From Rahnella inusitata (GTDB taxonomy: Bacteria > Pseudomonadota > Gammaproteobacteria > Enterobacterales > Enterobacteriaceae), in NCBI RefSeq assembly GCF_003263515.1, contig NZ_JYDE01000001.1, positions 62,001 to 126,000 on the forward strand: a DNA stretch of 64,000 nucleotides, in the 5' to 3' direction. How positions within the stretch are numbered: the first letter of the stretch is position 1; the number at the start of each line of letters is the position of its first letter. Shown here piece after piece: positions 57,275 through 64,000 of this stretch. The notes under the pieces were generated by a model that saw only the letters and a program-made list of their open reading frames with translations, was not told the origin of the DNA and did not search any database. Position numbers and translations under genes: made by a program.

Positions 57275-57856
57275 ATGATGAAAGAAAACCCGGACTCGCT
57301 GAGAACCAAAATTCTCGACGGCGCGATCAGCCTCTTTATCGAAAAGGGGATTGAGAAAGTCACCACGCGGGAACTGACCGAGCACGTCGGTATTTCCCGC
57401 AGCCATATTTATCACTATTTCCGCGACTGGCAGACTTTATGCATTGAGGCGTTATCCGTGGTGATGCTGGCGGAACTAAAAGAGTTCACCGAAGAGATCG
57501 CCCTGCTGCATCCTCAGGAAAAACTCCACACGCTGGTGCGCAATTATTTGCCGGACACGCAGGGTGACATCTGGCAACTCTACGGTTCGTTATGGCAGCT
57601 TGCCGCGCACAATGAGGCTTATGCTGAGCTGGCGCGACTGATGGTGCAGAAGTGGCTGGAGCTGCTGGCCGAAATCATCAGCGCGGGCATTCACACCGGC
57701 GTTTTCCGCTCCACCAACGCCGGACGCGTTACCCGCCAACTCTCCGCCATCATGAATGGCTACTCCGATCAGCTGATCGTCATGCCCTCCGCCGAAGCCC
57801 GTCAGGAAGCCATGGACGATATTCTGGATTTTGTGGGACTGGTGCTGGAGAAGTAA
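57275..57856 (+). CDS. TetR-family repressor (SmvR-like)
   Basis: 193 aa from the ATG at 57275; the ATG next to it at 57278 has better RBS spacing. HTH at about 8-55 (TKILDGAISLFIEKGIEKVTTRELTEHVGISRSHIYHYF), then a helical ligand domain with W/Y/H-rich WQLYGSLWQLAAHNEAY. Located 44 bases after the exporter on the same strand, whereas in Klebsiella smvR is divergent from smvA. The paired dyads before the exporter are its probable targets. Confidence 0.85.
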   Translation: MMKENPDSLRTKILDGAISLFIEKGIEKVTTRELTEHVGISRSHIYHYFRDWQTLCIEALSVVMLAELKEFTEEIALLHPQEKLHTLVRNYLPDTQGDIWQLYGSLWQLAAHNEAYAELARLMVQKWLELLAEIISAGIHTGVFRSTNAGRVTRQLSAIMNGYSDQLIVMPSAEARQEAMDDILDFVGLVLEK

Positions 57857-57886
57857 AAAAGGCCGCTATTGCAGCGGCCTTTTTGT
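57855..57886. terminator. Bidirectional terminator between the TetR gene and the cio genes
   Basis: Arms GGCCGCT (57861-57867) and AGCGGCC (57873-57879), loop ATTGC, with six A before and five T after, so it ends transcripts from both sides. Confidence 0.93.
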
Positions 57887-57889
57887 AAT

Positions 57890-58054
57890 TTAATGCTCCC
57901 GCATTCCCGCCATATACATCAGCACATGGAATACCGTCGCGACGACAAACAACCCCAGAACGCTGCCGCCCCAGATGATCGCCATCCAGCCGACGCGTTT
58001 CCAGAAAGGCGCTTTGGTGATGACCTTGTCATCCATTTTCTGAATCAGATTCAT
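57890..58054 (-). CDS. Small membrane protein of the cytochrome bd operon (DUF2474/CydX-like)
   Basis: 54 aa from the ATG at 58054 (GAGGG ahead). One hydrophobic helix (about 22-48, VGWMAIIWGGSVLGLFVVATVFHVLM in pieces) after a basic N-terminus with APFWKRVGW. Position directly after the subunit II gene and the W-K-R-V-G-W pattern fit DUF2474 proteins found with CioAB-type oxidases, a counterpart of CydX. The longer frame over it belongs to another reading of cioB and is spurious. Confidence 0.7.
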   Translation of the reverse strand: MNLIQKMDDKVITKAPFWKRVGWMAIIWGGSVLGLFVVATVFHVLMYMAGMREH

Positions 58055-58065
58055 AATGCGTGCCC

Positions 58066-59073
58066 TCAGTGATAACCCTGATCCGGCGTGACTTTTCCGC
58101 GGAATACGTAGTAGCTCCAGAAGGTGTACACCAAAATGATCGGGATGATAAACAGCGCGCCGACCAGAATGAAGCCCTGACTTTGCGGCGGTGACGCGGC
58201 TTCCCAGATGGAGATGGACGGCGGAATGATGTTCGGCCAGATGCTGATCCCAAGGCCGGTATAGCCCAGGAACACCAGCGCCAGCGTCAGCAGGAACGGC
58301 GCGTGATGCGCTTTTTTGCTGATGGCGCGATACATCCATGTAGAGACCAGTACCACCAGCACAGGCACCGGCAGGAACCAGTACAGGTTAGGGCGCGTGA
58401 ACCAGCGGGTTGCGATATCGCTGTGCGAAATCGGTGTCCACAGGCTGACGGCCGCCGTCACCAGCAGAAACAGTACCAGCAGCGGTTTGGCGATTTTATG
58501 CATCGCGTCTTGCAGCTCGCCTTCGGTTTTCATGATAAGCCAGGTGCAGCCGAGCAGGGCGTAAGCCACCACCAGCGCAACGCCGCAGAACAGCGTAAAC
58601 GGCGTCAGCCAGTCCAGCGCACCACCGGCATAGGTGCGGTTAACCACCGGAATGCCGTTGATGACCGCGCCGAGCACCACGCCCTGACAGAACGTCGCCA
58701 GCACTGAACCGCCGATGAAGGATTTATCCCACACATGGCGTTTCGCCGGGCTGGCTTTGAAACGAAACTCAAATGCCACGCCACGAAATATCAGCCCGAA
58801 CAGCATCAGCGTCAGCGGAATAGTCAGTGCATCCAGAATAACCGAGTAGGCCAGCGGAAAAGCGCCGTACAGCGCCGCGCCGCCGAGCACCAGCCAGGTT
58901 TCATTGCCGTCCCAGACCGGTGCGACGGTGTTCATCATGACGTCACGGTCGTGCTCTTTTTTTACCAGCGGAAAAAGCAGCCCGATACCCAGATCGAAGC
59001 CGTCCATCACCACGTACATCATCACCCCGAAGATGATGATCAAAAACCAGATCAGCGGTAAATCGATACCCAT
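58066..59073 (-). CDS. cioB: Cytochrome bd-type quinol oxidase subunit II (CioB)
   Basis: 335 aa from the ATG at 59073 (GGGAG ahead). CydB family: N-terminus IDLPLIWFLIIIFGVMMYVVMDGFDLGIG, WDGNETWLVLGG near 55-66, and a C-terminal WSYYVFRGKV segment. About eight to nine TM helices. Forms the oxidase with subunit I, whose gene ends two bases upstream. Confidence 0.92.
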   Translation of the reverse strand: MGIDLPLIWFLIIIFGVMMYVVMDGFDLGIGLLFPLVKKEHDRDVMMNTVAPVWDGNETWLVLGGAALYGAFPLAYSVILDALTIPLTLMLFGLIFRGVAFEFRFKASPAKRHVWDKSFIGGSVLATFCQGVVLGAVINGIPVVNRTYAGGALDWLTPFTLFCGVALVVAYALLGCTWLIMKTEGELQDAMHKIAKPLLVLFLLVTAAVSLWTPISHSDIATRWFTRPNLYWFLPVPVLVVLVSTWMYRAISKKAHHAPFLLTLALVFLGYTGLGISIWPNIIPPSISIWEAASPPQSQGFILVGALFIIPIILVYTFWSYYVFRGKVTPDQGYH

Positions 59074-59075
59074 TA

Positions 59076-60500
59076 TCAAACTCCCTTAGCGTCGTCGGAC
59101 AGTGATTCTTTGATGGCTGACAGCGGACGCGCAGGCGTTCGGTGCTGGCCGGGACCGCCGTGATCGACGCTTTCACCTTCATGCGCCTGCGGACCCTTGC
59201 GGATCAGACGCATCATGTAGCCGTAGCCGACGCCGAATACCGAGCAGTAGATTACGATGAACAGGATCAGGCTGACGCTCATCTGCAACACGTTATGGTT
59301 CGAGACCGCGTCTTTGGTGCGCAGCAGGCCGTAAACGACCCAGGGCTGACGCCCCATTTCTGTGGTTATCCATCCCGCCAGCAACGCCAGCAGACCTGAC
59401 GGCCCCATCAGGAAAGCAAAGCGCAGGAACGCTTTTGATGTGTACATTTTGCCGCCGCGACGCAGGATCAGGCTCAGCACGCCAAGCAAAATCATCAACA
59501 TACCCAGACCGGCCATGATGCGGAAGGTGTAGAAAATCACCGAGGAGTTCGGACGGTCTTCTTTAGGGAAGGATTTCAGCGCCGGGATCTGATGTGTCAG
59601 GCTGTGCGTCAGGATCAGGCTGCCAAGATAGGGGATTTCCACTGCGTAACGCGTTTCTTCGCGGTTCATGTCCGGGTAACCGATCAGCACCAGCGGCGTC
59701 GGTTTATCGTCTTTATTCTCCCAGTGGCCTTCAATTGCCGCGATTTTCGCGGGCTGATATTTCAGGGTGTTCAGACCGTGGGCGTCGCCCAAAAAGGCCT
59801 GGATCGGAGAGACAATCAGCGCCATCCACATCGCCATCGACAACATGGTGCGAATTGCAGGGGTATCACGGCCACGCAGTAAATGCCATGCCGCCGCCGA
59901 TCCGACGAAAAACGCGGAGGCGAGGAACGCCGCCGTGGTCATATGCATCAGGCGGAACGGGAATGACGGGTTGAAGATAATCTTCATCCAGCTGACCGGC
60001 ACGACCAGATTGTTCACAATCTCGTAGCCCTGCGGTGTTTGCATCCAGCTGTTGGAAGCGAGGATCCAGAACGTCGACATTAGTGTGCCGAGCGCCACCA
60101 TGCAGGTGGAGAAAAAGTGCAGACCGGGGCCGACACGGTTCCAGCCGAACAGCATCACGCCGAGGAAGCCGGCTTCGAGGAAGAACGCCGTAAGCACTTC
60201 GTACGTCAGCAGCGGGCCGGTAATACTCCCGGCGAACGATGAGAACATGCTCCAGTTGGTGCCGAACTGGTACGCCATCACCAGACCGGAGACTACGCCC
60301 ATACCGAAGTTAACGGCAAAAATTTTCGACCAGAAATGGTACAGGTCGCGGTAAGCCTCTTTCTTGGTTTTCAGCCACATCCCTTCGAGCACCGCCAGAA
60401 AACTGGCCAGCCCGATGGTGATGGCGGGAAAAATGATGTGGAAAGAGACAGTGAACGCAAACTGGATACGGGCCAGTTCAAGCGCATCAAGACCAAACAT
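59076..60500 (-). CDS. cioA: Cytochrome bd-type quinol oxidase subunit I (CioA)
   Basis: 474 aa from the ATG at 60500. CydA family with heme-ligand histidine His21 in FTVSFHIIFPAIT, the second heme His in FRLMHMTTAAF near 186, and GRQPWVVYGLLRTKDAVS in the late region. The quinol-binding loop is short, as in the cyanide-insensitive CioA group, rather than the long form of CydA. The enzyme oxidises quinol and reduces O2 at the inner membrane and resists cyanide and sulfide. Operon cioA-cioB-small subunit. Confidence 0.9.
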   Translation of the reverse strand: MFGLDALELARIQFAFTVSFHIIFPAITIGLASFLAVLEGMWLKTKKEAYRDLYHFWSKIFAVNFGMGVVSGLVMAYQFGTNWSMFSSFAGSITGPLLTYEVLTAFFLEAGFLGVMLFGWNRVGPGLHFFSTCMVALGTLMSTFWILASNSWMQTPQGYEIVNNLVVPVSWMKIIFNPSFPFRLMHMTTAAFLASAFFVGSAAAWHLLRGRDTPAIRTMLSMAMWMALIVSPIQAFLGDAHGLNTLKYQPAKIAAIEGHWENKDDKPTPLVLIGYPDMNREETRYAVEIPYLGSLILTHSLTHQIPALKSFPKEDRPNSSVIFYTFRIMAGLGMLMILLGVLSLILRRGGKMYTSKAFLRFAFLMGPSGLLALLAGWITTEMGRQPWVVYGLLRTKDAVSNHNVLQMSVSLILFIVIYCSVFGVGYGYMMRLIRKGPQAHEGESVDHGGPGQHRTPARPLSAIKESLSDDAKGV

Positions 60501-61063
60501 AACAACCTCTTTTTGTGCGTCAGGTAATCCTTTCAAACACAGGCACCGGCACGGGAACCGGCGATGTCTGACATTCGCAGGTGAAGTCTTGAATGAAAGG
60601 AAGGTATAACGGGGTTTTGCGAGAGGGCGATTAAACCACAGCGGGCAAAGGCATTAACAGGGACGGTTTCGCAGGGAAATCAGTCCCTGAAACACTTTCG
60701 AATCAGAGGGGAAGAAAGGCGGCAAAAACTAAATGGGGCAGGCGTTGAAGAAAGCGCGAGTAACCTTAAAAACAGCGTGGAAATAATGTTGCGTTGATCT
60801 GGATCAAACAGTTTGGATGTTTTAGGGATGTAATTACCCTGCGTACAGTAGTGACTTTTTGTGTACCAAAGCCGTTACCAAATGGTTAAAAATCCAATGC
60901 CCTTTTCGCTTTATGATCCTAATGCAATGTAAATTTATGTCATCGATTTTGATAATAATGCGGTGCGAAGGGGTAACGGTTGTAGCAAATTTTTACATTT
61001 TGAGTAAAAGAACAGAGGGGGAACCGCCAGCAGAAAGTCGCAGCTGGCGGGAGTATGGCGGGT
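60501..61063. promoter_or_regulatory. Leader/promoter region of cioAB
   Basis: 563 bases between cioA and the end of the type VI cluster. No convincing gene: a plus-strand frame at 60859-61170 runs antisense into the VasL-like gene and lacks features. The region holds the candidate FNR site at 60794-60807 and AT-rich stretches around 60860-61000. Confidence 0.5.
60794..60807. promoter_or_regulatory. Candidate FNR/ANR box upstream of cioA
   Basis: TTGAT-CTGG-ATCAA is a full match to the FNR consensus TTGAT-4-ATCAA. It lies 293 bases before cioA. FNR/ANR control of bd oxidases is known in E. coli (cydAB) and Pseudomonas (cio). Confidence 0.65.
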
Positions 61064-62431
61064 TTACTGGGGCGGTGAAAACGGGGGCGCCGGATCCAGC
61101 ATCGCGTAGCGATTTATTAACTGTGCAAACTGAACGTCGAGTTGCATCAGCAGTTGCGGTGAGACGGTAGTGTTCTGGCGTTTTGCTTCGGCGAGTTTTC
61201 GCAGTGATTCTTCGACAGGCGTGGCGCTGTTGAGTGCCTGCTGAATGGCAAAAACGGAGGATTTCAGCTGTGAGACAGTCATATATTTGCCGCGCTGCTC
61301 GTCCAGTCCGTTGAGCTTATCTGCCAGCTGTTGTAACTGCGTGCCTGCCGAGTACCAGCCGTCGAGTTTTTCCAGAGGGAGGGCGTTGGCGGAGAGTTGC
61401 TGCGTCCATTCCTGCGTCAGCTTTTGGGTTGCCGGGTTATCCGGCCACAGAGCCTGAGTCTGATACACCAGCTGCGTGCCGGTATCCTGCGCCCAGCGCG
61501 GCGAGAGTTTTGCCAGACGAAGGGTTTGCTGCCGCGTTGCTGCAATAAGCTGCTGAGCTTCACGGTTAAGCATTTCAGTTTGGCGTTTTTTTAACGTTTC
61601 TATCGCCGTTGGGGTCAGCGGTTGCGGTATTCCCTGAAGCGTCGCCATCAGCTGTTCACCGGGCGGTTGACGATAAAAGGTCTTGATACCCGCCATCACG
61701 CTGCTGCCCGCCAATATCGTCACCACCACACCCGCGATAAATCCTTTCCATTGTGGCAGGCGTCTGGACGCTGCGGGCGGGGAAGTTACCACCAGTGGCT
61801 CAACGGTTTCGGCTTGTGCAACGTATACCCAGCGCTCGCCTGTGCTGTCTGAGGATTCCTTTTCCGCCTGCATTGCCGCGGCGGGCAGCACGACTCCCAC
61901 ATCTGTGGTGGCGTGCATATTTTCGAGTCGAACCGCTGCGCCGTGCATAGAGGTGCTCAGTGTCGCCAGTTGACTGACATGTTTCAGCTCCAGACGCTGG
62001 AGTACGTCACACAGCGCATTGATCAGCTTTTCTGCCTGATAAATCTGCGGAAGGTCACGGTATTCCAGCGTCATTCCCCGCAGGGATTGCTGGAGCCGCT
62101 GGCTCAATCCGGTGAGGATCTCCATCCGCGCATGCACCGGTTGCGGCCACAACTCCGGCCACTGACGGGAGATCAGCGCTTCAAGGATGGCTAATCCTTC
62201 ATTCAGCCCGTTCAGCCCGACGAGTTGCGCCCGCGCCTGGGTGTACCACGATGCGGTTTGCAGTTCGATACCGTTTTGCTGGAACAGGCTCAGGCAAAGC
62301 TGCTCGACCTTTTTCCAGTTCACATCCGGGCGCGCCGGATGTGTGAGTTTGCTCAGCTCTTCGCGTAAAACGGCGTACTCAGCCAGCGCACGCGGGTCAC
62401 CCCCGGTGCGCAGCTGGCGTTCAATAGACAT
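61064..62431 (-). CDS. Type VI secretion TssA-like protein with VasL domain
   Basis: 455 aa. N-terminal ImpA-type region (about 10-130, with LEALISRQWPELWPQPVHAR, the ImpA_N hallmark), a single membrane helix near 232-252 (WKGFIAGVVVTILAGSSVMAG), and a C-terminal helical VasL-type domain. TssA proteins cap and coordinate sheath assembly; membrane-bound long forms of this type are sometimes called TagA/TssA2 or VasL. Last gene of the type VI cluster; 26 bases after tssE. Confidence 0.82.
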   Translation of the reverse strand: MSIERQLRTGGDPRALAEYAVLREELSKLTHPARPDVNWKKVEQLCLSLFQQNGIELQTASWYTQARAQLVGLNGLNEGLAILEALISRQWPELWPQPVHARMEILTGLSQRLQQSLRGMTLEYRDLPQIYQAEKLINALCDVLQRLELKHVSQLATLSTSMHGAAVRLENMHATTDVGVVLPAAAMQAEKESSDSTGERWVYVAQAETVEPLVVTSPPAASRRLPQWKGFIAGVVVTILAGSSVMAGIKTFYRQPPGEQLMATLQGIPQPLTPTAIETLKKRQTEMLNREAQQLIAATRQQTLRLAKLSPRWAQDTGTQLVYQTQALWPDNPATQKLTQEWTQQLSANALPLEKLDGWYSAGTQLQQLADKLNGLDEQRGKYMTVSQLKSSVFAIQQALNSATPVEESLRKLAEAKRQNTTVSPQLLMQLDVQFAQLINRYAMLDPAPPFSPPQ

Positions 62432-62457
62432 AATCGATTCCTTTCACAGGCGTCTGT

Positions 62458-62895
62458 TCAGATGAAGTGCTGTTGTTTCAGATGGCGGATCAATACACGC
62501 CCTTCAGGCATAAACGCGGTGCCAAAGCGCACCAGTCCCACCTCTTTCAGTTCGGCGTCGATGCCGTATTCCAGATGACCGGGCGTGGATTGAGGCAACA
62601 GCACCACGTTCAGACTTTTCAGGCGCGGTTCGTATTTCAGCAACGTGGCGGAGAGGGTGGTTAACAGGGAATGCGCCGTGCCCGGCATTCCCTGCAAAAT
62701 TTTGCTCATGTCCGGCAGGCCATAATCCGGCAAATGGCTGAGCGTTCCGGCGCGACAGTTGAGAATACGCTGCATGTTGTCCAGCACCGAAAGCACCACC
62801 TGATTCTCTTCACTGACCTGATGAAGCTCAAGGCCGCCCGCAAAGTTGCCGAGCAGCATTTCGTAGAGTGAGGGAGAGTGGGAGCCTGGCATCAT
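62458..62895 (-). CDS. tssE: Type VI secretion baseplate protein TssE (gp25-like)
   Basis: 145 aa. gp25/lysozyme-like baseplate wedge protein: NMQRILNCRAGTLSHLPDYGLPDM, the typical N-R-L-T/S-R-x-G-x-L-x-H-L-P-x-Y-G-L-P-D pattern, then EPRLKSLNVVL. Part of the wedge complex with TssF, TssG and TssK. Overlaps the tssJ stop by four bases. Confidence 0.9.
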   Translation of the reverse strand: MMPGSHSPSLYEMLLGNFAGGLELHQVSEENQVVLSVLDNMQRILNCRAGTLSHLPDYGLPDMSKILQGMPGTAHSLLTTLSATLLKYEPRLKSLNVVLLPQSTPGHLEYGIDAELKEVGLVRFGTAFMPEGRVLIRHLKQQHFI

Positions 62896-63431
62896 TTTTT
62901 CTCCGCAAGCAGGGTCAGCGCGTTATTACCCAGTTCGATAGTGCGCGGTTTATCCGGATCCAAATCTTCACGGGTTAACACCAGACGCCACTGATCTTTG
63001 GCCATATCCGGATTACGGAACAGACCCACGACCGCCACAAATTTGGCATCCTTTTCCATCGGCATATCAAGTGATGCCGCAGTGCCCGGCTTCACGACCA
63101 CGTTGCGACTGGCGAGAAGATCGTCTTTCAGGGCATCATCGCCGTCGCCTGCCAGTTGCTGATATACCGTTTTCTGGAAATTTTTATCATCGCGCAGCTG
63201 ATAAACGCGAACCATCACTGGCTGCGAGGACGAGTTTGTCTCGGTGGCATCGGTATTCAGGGCTTCACGGGCGGTGAAATCCAGATGCAACACTTTTATC
63301 TGTTTATAAAATAGAGCTTTTGTGGCTGAGACGGTGCCGTCTGTCACCGTTTGGGTCAGCCCGCAGCCACTCAGTAGTAAAGCCAGCGCAGGCAACCAGA
63401 GTTTACTTTTCAAAGAGGTATGTAATAACAC
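62892..63431 (-). CDS. tssJ: Type VI secretion outer-membrane lipoprotein TssJ
   Basis: 179 aa from the GTG at 63431, which has AAGGA 7 bases ahead; the longer frame upstream belongs to tssG in another frame. Lipoprotein signal with lipobox LLSGC and lipid-bearing Cys23. Mature transthyretin-like domain with VRVYQLRDDKNF near 95 as in other TssJ proteins. Anchors the TssL-TssM-TssJ trans-envelope complex. Overlaps the end of tssG by 29 bases. Confidence 0.9.
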   Translation of the reverse strand: MLLHTSLKSKLWLPALALLLSGCGLTQTVTDGTVSATKALFYKQIKVLHLDFTAREALNTDATETNSSSQPVMVRVYQLRDDKNFQKTVYQQLAGDGDDALKDDLLASRNVVVKPGTAASLDMPMEKDAKFVAVVGLFRNPDMAKDQWRLVLTREDLDPDKPRTIELGNNALTLLAEKK

Positions 63432-64000
63432 GACTATTTCCTTCCTGATGCATATCACGAGCCATTCCGCTGTAGCGGCCCAGCTCCACGGTAAAGTATT
63501 CGGGGATATCCTCTGACGGTGCGTCATTGTCCAGCCCCAGCACGCCGGTCAGCCCCAGCCGTATCGGTGTATCCCCCAGCACGGGGGCGGGTAGCAGGTG
63601 CGTTGGCACCGTCAGCTGAATACAGGCCTTATAGCGCCACCCCAGATACACTCGCAACAGCACCTGAAAATCCGCATAAATCTGACCGTCCGGCAGCCAT
63701 TCACTGGCCTCGTCAGGGTCTGAGGTGTGCAGGGAAATCAGCAACTGGCTGTTGGCATCGGTCGCCTCATCTCCCATCACGGTGTAGCCGTCCAGCCAGT
63801 TAGCCCCTTCTTCAGCAAACGCCATCGGCGCGGTGATGCGCACAGATCGAAGGCAATGCGGCGTAATATCCGCTTGGGTGAAGGGCGCTAACAGCCGCAC
63901 CAGCGCCTGCACGCCTTCCGCCGTTCTTCCCGGCTGGCGCATAACTCCGAGCAATGCCAGAAAGCGTGAGGAAGGTGTCGCAAAATGTTGTTGCGAACCG
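63403..64000 (-). CDS. tssG: Type VI secretion baseplate protein TssG, C-terminal part (5' end outside window)
   Basis: The frame is open to the window end on the minus strand, so the N-terminus is missing; 198 codons are present. The opening stretch GSQQHFATPSSRFLALLGVMRQPGRTAEGVQAL-type text and the LRLGLTGVLG, GYTVMGDEATDANS, FQVLLRVYLGW features match the ImpH/VasB (TssG) family. Wedge component with TssE, TssF and TssK. Confidence 0.82.
   Translation of the reverse strand, partial: GSQQHFATPSSRFLALLGVMRQPGRTAEGVQALVRLLAPFTQADITPHCLRSVRITAPMAFAEEGANWLDGYTVMGDEATDANSQLLISLHTSDPDEASEWLPDGQIYADFQVLLRVYLGWRYKACIQLTVPTHLLPAPVLGDTPIRLGLTGVLGLDNDAPSEDIPEYFTVELGRYSGMARDMHQEGNSRVITYLFEK

Noticed and set aside
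60859-61170. Plus-strand open frame of 103 aa
   Set aside because: Runs antisense into the VasL-like gene, lacks an RBS and has no family features.

Overview
The window looks like chromosomal DNA of a plant- or soil-associated member of the Enterobacterales, most like Rahnella, Serratia or Ewingella (Yersiniaceae-like). The basis is the many enterobacterial loci (chbBCARFG, ydcSTUV-patD, qorB/ytfH, tehB, osmC, yjbD, a YmgB/AriR-type gene), moderate-to-high GC, ATGA-type gene overlaps, a type VI secretion cluster and a plant-type LuxR solo. This assignment is inferred from gene content; no rRNA or other marker gene is present.

Layout. (1) 1-5.9 kb: end of a DapA-family aldolase gene, two nucleoside hydrolases and a dipeptide-type ABC importer with both ATPases fused, all overlapping or nearly so. 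(2) 6.2-10.1 kb: a NepI/AraJ-like MFS exporter, a small unknown gene, a SnoaL-like protein, osmC and a LysR regulator. (3) 10.3-17.3 kb: a polyamine uptake and breakdown cluster like ydcSTUV-patD, with a second PatD-like aldehyde dehydrogenase at its front. (4) 17.4-22.9 kb: a small membrane protein, tehB, a Vat/XAT acetyltransferase, a GNAT acetyltransferase, and a LysR regulator divergent from a DHA2 exporter plus a SnoaL-like gene. (5) 23.2-28.4 kb: the complete chitobiose operon chbBCARFG with candidate NagC, CRP and ChiX control sites. (6) 28.5-35.4 kb: ytfH/qorB, a YmgB-like gene, a frameshifted kinase-like gene, a BOF-family periplasmic protein, and a LysR-controlled thiol dioxygenase plus four-domain rhodanese pair. 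(7) 35.8-40.8 kb: a YicJ-like transporter with a GH31 glycosidase, then an exported MsrB/MsrA pair. (8) 40.9-48.1 kb: a complete non-phosphorylating L-fucose pathway with a FucP-like permease and a divergent GntR/FCD regulator. (9) 48.2-55.5 kb: a proline-iminopeptidase-like hydrolase, a LuxR solo and a divergent five-gene peptide ABC importer. (10) 55.7-60.5 kb: an SmvA-like exporter with a TetR regulator, and a CioAB-type cytochrome bd oxidase with a small subunit. (11) 61.1-64.0 kb: the end of a type VI secretion cluster (tssG, tssJ, tssE, a VasL/TssA-like gene).

The most interesting system is region 9. The LuxR solo carries Met and Trp at the two ligand-pocket positions that distinguish plant-signal sensors (OryR, XccR, PipR) from acyl-homoserine-lactone receptors. 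It sits between a Pip-like peptidase gene and a peptide importer, as described for PipR. An 18-bp motif is shared by the upstream regions of the peptidase gene and the importer operon, which suggests one regulon that senses, imports and hydrolyses a plant-derived compound.

Other points of note are a GC-rich hairpin repeat present at 39.3 and 48.1 kb with a related hairpin at 42.2 kb, a duplicated ChiX-pairing site between chbB and chbC, a 26-bp perfect palindrome, a 19-bp tandem triplication, and paired operators in front of the SmvA-like gene. No tRNA, rRNA, CRISPR array, prophage or insertion sequence was seen.
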